Below are positions 8,587-16,175 of a stretch of 57,884 nt of DNA, one piece after another (position 1 is the first letter of the stretch; every line of letters starts with the position of its first letter). A model generated the notes under the pieces. That model was given only the letters and a program-made list of their open reading frames with translations, was not told the origin of the DNA and did no database searches. The DNA is from an uncultured Geobacteraceae bacterium (GTDB lineage Bacteria > Desulfobacterota > Desulfuromonadia > Geobacterales > Pseudopelobacteraceae): assembly GCA_903876875.1 (NCBI GenBank), contig CAIRBT010000155.1:1-57884 (forward strand), in the 5' to 3' direction. The position numbers and the translations under genes were made by a program.

Positions 8587-10241
8587 GTATGGTACACTTT
8601 TTACCCGGCGGCAGAGTTGTTGAGGTCGGGGTTGGCACGACTATTCTTGAGGCTGCCCGCTCGGCTGGGGTACTGATTGAGGCTCCGTGTAACGGTGCGG
8701 GGCAGTGCGGTAAATGTGCCGTGCTGGTCCCGGTTGATGAGTTGCTACATCTGGTACTCCACGAACCGGCCACACCGCTTGACGGGAAAACCGCCCGGGT
8801 ACTTGCGTGCCATGCCGATGTAACCGGTGATGTGACCGTAACCGTTCCCGTACGTGGCGAGAAGGGACTGGTTGCCATTGACGCCGGTCTGTCCCGGTTC
8901 GTGCCGCTGCTTCCCCACATTACCACACAATTCCATCCGGAACGCTCGATGACCACCGTATGGGCCGGGGATTTCGCTCTCGCCGAAGAGTCGGGTGATA
9001 CTCGTTTATCTCTCTTTGGTATTGTCTTTGACATCGGAACGACCACTCTGGTGGGAGCACTGATAGATTTGAACAGTGGCACAGAGGTGGCAACCGCTTC
9101 AGCACTGAATCCCCAAAGTCTCCATGCCCAGGATGTATTGTCGCGGATACGCTTTGCTTCCAATCCGGACGGGCTTGCACAGTTGCAAAGTGAACTGATG
9201 GCAGTTTTGAACCGCATGACTACAGAAGTCTGCGGAGAGGCCGGTATTGCCCCATCCCGGATATTTGAAGCCATTTTCAGTGGCAATACCTGCATGGTGC
9301 ATCTTGCTGTGGGCGTTGACCCGGAACCGCTTGGCAAAATTCCCTTCACTCCAACAATCCGGGGGGGTAATCACCTCCCTGCGACAGACATCTCTCTGCA
9401 GATCGCTCCGAACGGTATCGTCTATCTGCCAGAGATAATCTCAGCGTATGTCGGGGCTGATATCAGTGTGGGGATCCTGGCTGCCGATCTTGCCGCTCTT
9501 TCCGGCGTATCACTGTTTATTGACATCGGTACCAATGGTGAACTGGTAGTGGCTGTAGACGGTCTGTTAACCGCCTCGGCGACCGCCGCCGGTCCCGCTT
9601 TTGAAGGGATGAATATATCCTCCGGTATGCGGGCGGCTTCCGGTGCCATCGAGCGTGTTTCTCTTAACGGGGACGGTACCCTGGAAATCGGTGTCATCAG
9701 TGCCGCAGAGCCACGGGGAATCTGCGGCAGTGGGTTAATGGATCTGGTCGCCCTGCTTCTACAACAGGGCCTTATCGGCCCGAGCGGGCGTTTTACCGTT
9801 CCGGCAGCTGCTCTTTCCACATTGGTGGAACGGCTTGAGGGGGAGGGAGCGGGGCGTGCTTTTCGTGTCTCGCCGGGGGTTACTCTGACTCAGAAGGACA
9901 TCCGACAGGTTCAGCTTGCCAAAGGAGCTATTCGTGCAGGCATTGAGCTGCTCCTCGAAAGTGCGGCTGTTTCTCCTTCAAAATTGGATCGGGTTCTGAT
10001 TGCCGGTTCATTTGGCTATCATTTGAGTGAAGAGAGTCTACTGACGTTGGGACTTTTGCCGCCCGAGGCTGTCGGAAAAGTTTCCTTTCTTGGCAATACC
10101 TCGCGCAGCGGCGGTGAAATGCTTCTTGTTAATCGCACGCTTCGAGCAGAACTGGCATCTGTGGTCTCCCGAGTGACAACGGTGGAGCTTGCAGCCAATC
10201 CGTGTTTTGAGCGGGCTTTTGTCGAAGCAATGAAATTTTAG
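8583..10241 (+). CDS. Reductive activator of corrinoid proteins (RACE), [2Fe-2S] plus ASKHA domains
   Basis: The 552-residue protein has an N-terminal plant-type [2Fe-2S] domain with C36, C42, C45 and C76 (C-x5-C-x2-C...C), a linker, and a DUF4445 ASKHA ATPase-like domain with FDIGTTTLVGALIDL near residue 153 and FIDIGTNGELVVA near 312. RACE proteins use reduced ferredoxin and ATP to rescue accidentally oxidised Co(II) corrinoid proteins to Co(I). Its place among the corrinoid protein and methyltransferases fits. The [2Fe-2S] type differs from methanogen RamA, which has C-terminal 4Fe-4S motifs. Confidence 0.88.
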   Translation: MSMVHFLPGGRVVEVGVGTTILEAARSAGVLIEAPCNGAGQCGKCAVLVPVDELLHLVLHEPATPLDGKTARVLACHADVTGDVTVTVPVRGEKGLVAIDAGLSRFVPLLPHITTQFHPERSMTTVWAGDFALAEESGDTRLSLFGIVFDIGTTTLVGALIDLNSGTEVATASALNPQSLHAQDVLSRIRFASNPDGLAQLQSELMAVLNRMTTEVCGEAGIAPSRIFEAIFSGNTCMVHLAVGVDPEPLGKIPFTPTIRGGNHLPATDISLQIAPNGIVYLPEIISAYVGADISVGILAADLAALSGVSLFIDIGTNGELVVAVDGLLTASATAAGPAFEGMNISSGMRAASGAIERVSLNGDGTLEIGVISAAEPRGICGSGLMDLVALLLQQGLIGPSGRFTVPAAALSTLVERLEGEGAGRAFRVSPGVTLTQKDIRQVQLAKGAIRAGIELLLESAAVSPSKLDRVLIAGSFGYHLSEESLLTLGLLPPEAVGKVSFLGNTSRSGGEMLLVNRTLRAELASVVSRVTTVELAANPCFERAFVEAMKF

Positions 10242-10261
10242 CATGGAAAGGAGCAGGTGCC

Positions 10262-11347
10262 ATGGCCGGAAAATTTTTTGAATGTATGACCGCAAAGGAG
10301 CGGGTAGTTGCTGCGTTGACCGGGCAGCCCTATGACCGTATCCCGGTGTTTATGCTCCTGAGTGACCAGGCTTCCCGGACGATCAACGTCACCGTCGGCG
10401 AGTACCAGAACTCTGCACATCTGCTGGCACAGGGACAACTCACCGCCTGGCGGGAGTACGGGATGGATATGATTAATACCGGCCCCGGTTTGACCGGTAT
10501 TGCCGAAGCAGCGGGGAGTCGACTGGCCTTTCCCGATGATACGGCCTATGTAGTGGAGACGGCCCTTACGAAACCGGAGGATCTTGATCGTTTGATAATT
10601 CCCGATCCGCTTCGTCAGGGGCGCTTGCCGCTGTTTCTGGAGGCGACGGAAACGGTTTTGCGGGAGGTGGGGGAACAGGTGCTGGTCTCCCTGACCACGG
10701 CCGGTCCCTTTACCACGGCGTCAGGATTGCGCGGAACCGAACATCTGATGCGTGATCTTCGCCGAAATCCGGAATTTGTCCATCGCCTGATGCGTTTTGC
10801 GACCGACAGCACCATTCCATTTGTTACTGAGGTCATGAAACGGGGAGGGCGGATCGGCATTGCGGAGCCGGTGGCATCGGGAACGCTGATCAGTCGGGGG
10901 CAGTTTCAGGAATTTGTACTCCCCTACCTGAAAGAACTTATCACCGTTATCAAAAATCTTTCCGGCTCTGCACCATCCCTCCACATCTGTGGTAACAGTT
11001 CCCGCATCTGGCATGACATGGTGGAGAGTGGTGCCGGCACCCTGAGTCTTGATGACGAGGTTGATCTTGGCGATGCACGGGAGGCGGTGGGTGACCGGGT
11101 CGCATTGGTCGGAAATATCCGTCCTACGACAACCATGGCCCTCGGCACGCCGGAAGATGTGAGGCGCAATGTCATTGAGTGTTTGCAAAAGGGGGTCGGC
11201 AGTCCGAAGGGGTTCATACTTGGTTTGGGATGTGCGTTACCGATCAATACGCCGAGAGAAAATATCCATGCCTTGATGGCAGCCGCACGGGAATACGGTC
11301 GTTGGCCTAGTGATTCAGAGCGGTTGTCTGCGGTAGTTGTCTCATAA
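10262..11347 (+). CDS. UroD/MtaA-family corrinoid methyltransferase 3
   Basis: This 361-residue paralogue of the 6479 gene has the zinc triad H241-x-C243 (LHICG) and C324 (GLGCALP). N-terminal sequence (TAKERVVAALTGQPYDRIPVF) is typical of the UroD-like branch. An AGGAG lies just upstream of the ATG. It closes block A; a 220-base intergenic stretch with leader B follows. Having two close paralogues with one corrinoid protein suggests two methylated substrates. Confidence 0.82.
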   Translation: MAGKFFECMTAKERVVAALTGQPYDRIPVFMLLSDQASRTINVTVGEYQNSAHLLAQGQLTAWREYGMDMINTGPGLTGIAEAAGSRLAFPDDTAYVVETALTKPEDLDRLIIPDPLRQGRLPLFLEATETVLREVGEQVLVSLTTAGPFTTASGLRGTEHLMRDLRRNPEFVHRLMRFATDSTIPFVTEVMKRGGRIGIAEPVASGTLISRGQFQEFVLPYLKELITVIKNLSGSAPSLHICGNSSRIWHDMVESGAGTLSLDDEVDLGDAREAVGDRVALVGNIRPTTTMALGTPEDVRRNVIECLQKGVGSPKGFILGLGCALPINTPRENIHALMAAAREYGRWPSDSERLSAVVVS

Positions 11348-11464
11348 AATAAATAAAATATAAATAATAGAGGTTTTATAGTTGTTTGTTTTTTGTAAAA
11401 GTGTTAGTGTGACAAACGTCAATATGGTACTACGTTTTTAGGTATGCCTTAAGGGAAATTTCGA

Positions 11465-11528
11465 CTGACCAGATAACTGGAGGTCAAGACACAGCGGTCA
11501 ACAACCGTTGTGTCTTGACCTTTTTTTT
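11465..11528 (+). promoter_or_regulatory. Leader B: covarying hairpin plus terminator
   Basis: CTGAC leads into CCAG-ATAA-CTGG (11469-11480), then AGGTCAAGACACA, which pairs with TGTGTCTTGACCT ahead of eight T residues. TGACC can alternatively pair with GGTCA across the first hairpin. The 118 bases upstream (11348-11464) are AT-rich with no clear consensus promoter and no gene. Confidence 0.75.
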
Positions 11529-11566
11529 GTGCTGAAATCAACGATCTGCGTGATGGAGAGAAGAGA

Positions 11567-12382
11567 GTGCATGAAGTCGTTCTAAATAACGTCAGCTATT
11601 TCTATGGCACTGCACGGGTGCTGAAAGATATTATCTTTACCGCAGAAGCGGGGGATTTTGTCTGTCTACTTGGCCCTTCCGGATGTGGAAAAAGCACGCT
11701 GTTACGACTTTTGGCCGGACTTGCCCGACCGTCAAGCGGAGAGATAACCATCGGGGGGAGCGAAATAACCGGCCCCGGCCTTGATCGAGGCGTGGTGTTT
11801 CAGGACTATTCCTTGTTTCCCTGGATGACCGCCGGGCAGAATATCATTCTGGCTTTACAGCAGGCATTTCCCGGCAAGAAAAAGAGTGACTACCACGAGG
11901 CGGCCCAGGGGTATCTGGAGATGGTTGGTCTCGGTACGTCCTTTGCCAAGCTTCCGGGTCAGATGTCGGGAGGTATGCGACAGCGGGTGGCCATTGCCCG
12001 GGCCTTTGCCGTCAATGCTCCTGTTCTCTTGATGGATGAGCCCTTTGGTGCCCTTGATGCCATTACCCGTGCCCGGCTTCAGGATATGCTGCTCCAGTTG
12101 TGGCAACAAAAAGAAGGGGAACGGAAGACGGTTTTCTTTGTCACCCATGACGTTGAGGAGGCCATTCTGCTGGCCAACCGGATTGTTGTTCTTGGACTTA
12201 ATCCGGGCAGTATTAAAGGTGCCTTTGAGGTCAATCTTCCCCGACCGCGGATTCGGCAGGAATTATACCATGAGAAACAGTTTCTTGAATTGCGTGATCA
12301 ATTGGTGACCGTACTCCATGAGAATATTCTCCACGAACTTGATGGCGGGCAGACCGTGCGTCCTCTGGGAGAAGGCATTTGA
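11567..12382 (+). CDS. ABC transporter ATPase, nitrate/sulfonate/taurine (SsuB/TauB) type
   Basis: The 271-residue ATPase has Walker A GPSGCGKST at residues 36-44, the Q-loop in VVFQDYSLFPWMT, signature MSGGMRQRVAIARA, Walker B LLMDEPFGALDA and the H-loop THDVEE. It starts at GTG 11567 with GGAGAG upstream. It powers the importer whose permease is at 15249, possibly paired with the second ATPase at 17698. First gene of block B behind leader B; the next gene overlaps its stop codon. Confidence 0.9.
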   Translation: MHEVVLNNVSYFYGTARVLKDIIFTAEAGDFVCLLGPSGCGKSTLLRLLAGLARPSSGEITIGGSEITGPGLDRGVVFQDYSLFPWMTAGQNIILALQQAFPGKKKSDYHEAAQGYLEMVGLGTSFAKLPGQMSGGMRQRVAIARAFAVNAPVLLMDEPFGALDAITRARLQDMLLQLWQQKEGERKTVFFVTHDVEEAILLANRIVVLGLNPGSIKGAFEVNLPRPRIRQELYHEKQFLELRDQLVTVLHENILHELDGGQTVRPLGEGI

Positions 12383-13143
12383 ACCGGTGCCGGGTGAATA
12401 TTCTCGCGGTTTTGATACTTTTTGCCGCCCTGCTCAGTGTTACTACCGCACACGGGGGTACAGCACCCGGAGCAGTGCTCCGCTTTGGTTATCTGGACGT
12501 TCCCGGGAGCAGACTCTGCCGCACTGCCGCTACCCATGGTCATTTCAGTGAAGAGGGTCTGCAGGTGAAACTGGTCAGGTTCGAGAGTTCCGCTGCCGGA
12601 CTGGCCGCCCTTGCAGCGGGTGCGGTGGATGTGGGAGCTTTTGGCGTTGCTGACACGTTACGAGCCATTGCCGGTGGGAAGGGATTTCGGATTATTGCCG
12701 GTGGAGGTACGCCGGAAGCCGGTAACCTGTCGCAGCAGAAGCATGGCGGTATATCGCTGCCCACTGAACAACACGATGGTGTCGTTGTACTGATAGCTGC
12801 CGATTGGCCGTTTTCCGAAAAAGGCACACTGATCCAGCTCACAGCGGCACTTATCAGGGCCTATCATACGGAGTATCAACAGGTCGCCACTCCGCTCCCG
12901 GAGACAAGAATCACTTTTGATCCCAACCCCGATTACTGGAGGCTTGAGCGAATCTGGCATTCACTGGGTCTACAGCATGCCACGATGAAACGGGATTTTC
13001 TCGCCCGTCATGTCTATGAGGAAATTTATTGCGATGCCCTTGATCGTCTGTTGCTGGGGGAAACCGATGCTGTTCTGCAAGAGCTTTTCAGCAAGGCGAT
13101 CTGCACACCAAACTGCTGCCCTGCATCTGCAGCAAAACCATAA
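12379..13143 (+). CDS. Internally shortened NMT1-like substrate-binding protein
   Basis: This 254-residue protein has a signal peptide (VNILAVLILFAALLSVTTAHG) and the first lobe of an NMT1/SsuA binding protein (LRFGYLDVPGS to AGAVDVGAFGVADTLRA). By eye against its neighbour at 13156 it lacks roughly 100 residues of the second lobe, replaced by about 15, and resumes at the helix LTAALIRAYHTEYQ. The usual length is about 340. The frame is open, so it is not obviously dead. A Cys pair sits at the C terminus (ICTPNCCPA). The TTG start at 12379 overlaps the ATPase stop codon. It could be a degenerate copy or a small accessory lipid- or metal-binding unit. Confidence 0.55.
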   Translation: MNRCRVNILAVLILFAALLSVTTAHGGTAPGAVLRFGYLDVPGSRLCRTAATHGHFSEEGLQVKLVRFESSAAGLAALAAGAVDVGAFGVADTLRAIAGGKGFRIIAGGGTPEAGNLSQQKHGGISLPTEQHDGVVVLIAADWPFSEKGTLIQLTAALIRAYHTEYQQVATPLPETRITFDPNPDYWRLERIWHSLGLQHATMKRDFLARHVYEEIYCDALDRLLLGETDAVLQELFSKAICTPNCCPASAAKP

Positions 13144-13155
13144 GGAGGAGAATGT

Positions 13156-14184
13156 ATGAAGAAAATTGTCTTGTTGACTCTGTTGTTGCTGTCCCTTGGG
13201 GCGGGTGCCATGGCGGCACAACTCCCCAAACTACGGGTTGGCTATGTCCCTGAGCCGGCCCATGGTCTCTATTTTGTTGCCAAGGAAAAGGGGTATTTTA
13301 AAGAAGAGGGGGTTGATGTTGAGCTGTTCCAGTTTGCCAGTGCCGCCGAGGGGGTTGCTGCCGTTAATGCCGGAAAACTCGACGTCGGTACCTTTGGCAC
13401 TACCGCTCCGCTGCTCTTTATCAGTAAAGGCAGTGATTTTACCTTTATCGGCGGCATGATGATTGGCGGCCAGGCGATAATTACCAGACCGGAACGATTG
13501 GCAGAGCTTTCGGGTAAGGATCTCAAGGTATATAAGGGGAAAAAGATCGGCCTGGTGAAACTTTCTACCGGCGATGTGGTCTTTAAAGGTGCGTTGAAAA
13601 AGGCCGGCATTGATTACAAAAAAGATGTCACCTTCACTGAATTTGGCTCTGCCGCCGCAGTGGTTGAAGCGGTCAAAAAAGGAGCCGTTGATGCCGGGTT
13701 GGTCTGGCCGCCCCATTTCTCCCTTGCCGAGAAAAACAGCGGTCTCAAGGTGGCCCACTACGTTTCGGAATTTTACCCCAATTACACCTGCTGCCGGATT
13801 TTTGCCCATACCGACAAGGTAAAAGCCGACCCGGAAACCTACAAAAAGTTCCTTACCGCACTGATTCGTGCCTACCGGTTCTACAAGACCAACGAGGAAG
13901 AAACGGTGCAGATTTACACCAAATCACTGAAAATCGATGAAGATATCGTACGTAACGAAACGTATGTCAAAAAAGTTGCCGAATCAAATCCTGACCCGCT
14001 CCGCAAAGGAATACTCGATTTCTGGCAGCACATTCGGGATGCCGGATATATCCCCCAGGATTACCCGATTGATAGCCATATCAACACCGAGTTGTACAAA
14101 AGTGCCCTCGATTCGGTTATCAAAAAGAATCCAAAGGATAAGATCTATAAAGATATGCAGACTTTTTTCAAAAAGAACAATTAG
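13156..14184 (+). CDS. NMT1/SsuA-like substrate-binding protein with vicinal Cys pair, copy 1
   Basis: The 342-residue exported binding protein (signal MKKIVLLTLLLLSLGAGAMA) has KLRVGYVPEPAHGLYFVAKE, GKLDVGTFGTTAPL and VKKGAVDAGLVWPP, all typical of NMT1/SsuA-like receptors. A Cys pair, C212-C213 in YTCCRIFA, is shared with the next gene and lies in the ligand-facing lobe. AGGAGG precedes the ATG. It is a close paralogue of the 14197 product; together they would feed the permease at 15249 with related ligands. Confidence 0.85.
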   Translation: MKKIVLLTLLLLSLGAGAMAAQLPKLRVGYVPEPAHGLYFVAKEKGYFKEEGVDVELFQFASAAEGVAAVNAGKLDVGTFGTTAPLLFISKGSDFTFIGGMMIGGQAIITRPERLAELSGKDLKVYKGKKIGLVKLSTGDVVFKGALKKAGIDYKKDVTFTEFGSAAAVVEAVKKGAVDAGLVWPPHFSLAEKNSGLKVAHYVSEFYPNYTCCRIFAHTDKVKADPETYKKFLTALIRAYRFYKTNEEETVQIYTKSLKIDEDIVRNETYVKKVAESNPDPLRKGILDFWQHIRDAGYIPQDYPIDSHINTELYKSALDSVIKKNPKDKIYKDMQTFFKKNN

Positions 14185-14196
14185 AGGAGTGTCACC

Positions 14197-15240
14197 ATGA
14201 AACGTATTTTTACACTGTTTATGTTGCTGGCATTGATGCTTGTCGGCGTGGCCCATGGGACGGATCTCACAAAGCTGAAAGTCGGCTATCTCCCGACGTC
14301 AGGGCATTTACTGTACTTCGTTGCCAAAGAGAAGGGGTATTTTCAGCAGGAAGGGCTTGATGTGGAACTGGCCCGCTTCACCAATTCGGGCGAGGGGTTG
14401 ACCGCCATCAAATCGGGGAAACTCGATGCCGGTTCATTTGGAACGTCTGCACCGTTGGCATTTATTGCCAAAGGGGCTGACTTTACGATCTTCGGCGGGC
14501 AGATGGGGGAGGGGCACGGGCTGGTTGCCAAGCCGGAGAACGCCGAACGTTTCAAGGATCTGAAAAATTTCCGGGGTGCCACCATTGGTGCGGTACGACT
14601 GGCCACCGGTGATGTGGTGTTTCGGGCGGCTTTACATGAAGCGGGTGTGGATTGGAAAAAGGATCTGACCATCAAGGAGTTCGACTCTCCGGCGGCGGTA
14701 CTGGAAGGGGTCAAGAAGGGCAGTCTGGATGCCGGTCTGGTCTGGATCCCCTATTTCACCCTGGCTGAGAAGCAGGGGCTCAAAGTTGTGAAATATTCCG
14801 GTGAAGTTATCAAAGGACATACCTGCTGCCGCCAGGTGGCCCTGGCGTCAACTCTCAAGGAACGTCAGGACGACTTTGAACATTTTCTGGTAGCTCTGTT
14901 GAAAGCCTATCGGTTCTATCTGACGGACAAAAACGGCACGGTGGACGTGGTAGCGAAGTATGTGCAGATAGACAAGGGCGATCTGCTGACCGATATCTAT
15001 GGCGGTCATCTGCTGGTCAGTCCTGACCCCCATCGGAAATCAGTGCTACAATTCTGGGATTTCATGAAAAAGATTGATTATGTCTCCTCAAATGAATCTA
15101 TCGATAAGCATATCAATGTCAAGCTGTATGCCAATGCACTGGCAACACTGCAAAAGAAAGAGCCAAAGGAAAAACTCTGGAAAACCCTGGAAAAAGAATT
15201 CAAGGGTGGCGACCCGTCACTGCATATCAAGTCCCATTAG
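14197..15240 (+). CDS. NMT1/SsuA-like substrate-binding protein with vicinal Cys pair, copy 2
   Basis: This 347-residue paralogue of the preceding gene has a signal peptide (MKRIFTLFMLLALMLVGVAHG), KLKVGYLPTSGHLLYFVAKEKGYF, GKLDAGSFGTSAPL and a Cys pair C210-C211 in HTCCRQVA. Tandem duplication of the receptor indicates selection for dosage or for two ligands. It is 12 bases after copy 1 and 8 bases before the permease. The ligand is unknown; the sulfur and methyl context suggests a small organosulfur compound. Confidence 0.85.
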   Translation: MKRIFTLFMLLALMLVGVAHGTDLTKLKVGYLPTSGHLLYFVAKEKGYFQQEGLDVELARFTNSGEGLTAIKSGKLDAGSFGTSAPLAFIAKGADFTIFGGQMGEGHGLVAKPENAERFKDLKNFRGATIGAVRLATGDVVFRAALHEAGVDWKKDLTIKEFDSPAAVLEGVKKGSLDAGLVWIPYFTLAEKQGLKVVKYSGEVIKGHTCCRQVALASTLKERQDDFEHFLVALLKAYRFYLTDKNGTVDVVAKYVQIDKGDLLTDIYGGHLLVSPDPHRKSVLQFWDFMKKIDYVSSNESIDKHINVKLYANALATLQKKEPKEKLWKTLEKEFKGGDPSLHIKSH

Positions 15241-15248
15241 GATGTGTC

Positions 15249-16151
15249 ATGAAACGGATAGTTACCGCGTCACATTTTTTGTTAATCGCTCTGCTGACAG
15301 CTCTTCTCTGGCCGTCAGCGGATGAGCTCCCCCGGTATCTGCTGGCTCTTGCGGGCAGTATTGAGGTAATCACCCAAATTAGATACGCTGTAACGAAAAG
15401 TGAGGATGCCCGGCGGGGTGTCAGCGATGTCAGTGCCATTCTTTTTACCGTCCTGCTCTTCTGGTACCTGGCCACCAGCCGTTTTATCGTTCTTGACAAG
15501 ATGCTCTTTCCCAAGCCGGAACTGGTATTGCGGCTGTTTGTGGCCGAACTGCCGGATATGCTCAAAGGGTTGGTAAATTCACTGATTCTTCTGGTGAGCG
15601 GGTATCTGCTGGCACTGGCAACTGCCTTGCCCCTTGGTTTGCTGGTGGGATGGCGAACCCGCCTGTACCGGGCGGTTAATCCGCTCACCAAGGTGCTCGG
15701 GCCCATACCGCCGATTGTATATATCCCCTATGCCATCGCCCTGCTCCCCTCATTTCGGGCTGCTTCGATCTTTGTGATATTTATCGGGGCGTTCTGGCCG
15801 ATTTTTATTAACACAATCAACGGGGTATTCAGTATCCCCCATGGGTTGCTGGATTCGGCACGGGTGCTTAATCTGAAGGAACGTACCCTGCTGTTTCGGG
15901 TCATCCTGCCGGGTGCCATGCCGTCCATCTGCACCGGGGCTACCCTTGCACTGGTCTTTGCCTTTGTACTGTTGGCCGCTGCCGAACTTATCGGTGCCAA
16001 TTCGGGTATCGGCTGGTATATCAAAAACTTTGCCGATTTTGCCGATTATCAGCGAGTTATCGTGGGTATTATTTTTATCAGCCTTGTGGTGACCGCACTG
16101 ACCTGGGGAACGGAACGACTGGAACGGCATCTGTTGCGCTGGAGAAATTGA
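15249..16151 (+). CDS. ABC transporter permease, SsuC/TauC type
   Basis: This 300-residue inner-membrane protein has about six to eight hydrophobic segments and the permease coupling loop with the EAA-like sequence SARVLNLKERTLLFRVILPGAMPSI near residue 205. The N-terminal 80 residues add two extra membrane segments compared with minimal SsuC proteins. As the only permease in block B, it must serve the ATPases at 11567 and 17698 and the three nearby receptors. Confidence 0.87.
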   Translation: MKRIVTASHFLLIALLTALLWPSADELPRYLLALAGSIEVITQIRYAVTKSEDARRGVSDVSAILFTVLLFWYLATSRFIVLDKMLFPKPELVLRLFVAELPDMLKGLVNSLILLVSGYLLALATALPLGLLVGWRTRLYRAVNPLTKVLGPIPPIVYIPYAIALLPSFRAASIFVIFIGAFWPIFINTINGVFSIPHGLLDSARVLNLKERTLLFRVILPGAMPSICTGATLALVFAFVLLAAAELIGANSGIGWYIKNFADFADYQRVIVGIIFISLVVTALTWGTERLERHLLRWRN

Positions 16152-16175
16152 AATGAGAAAGGAACCGCACTGCCA

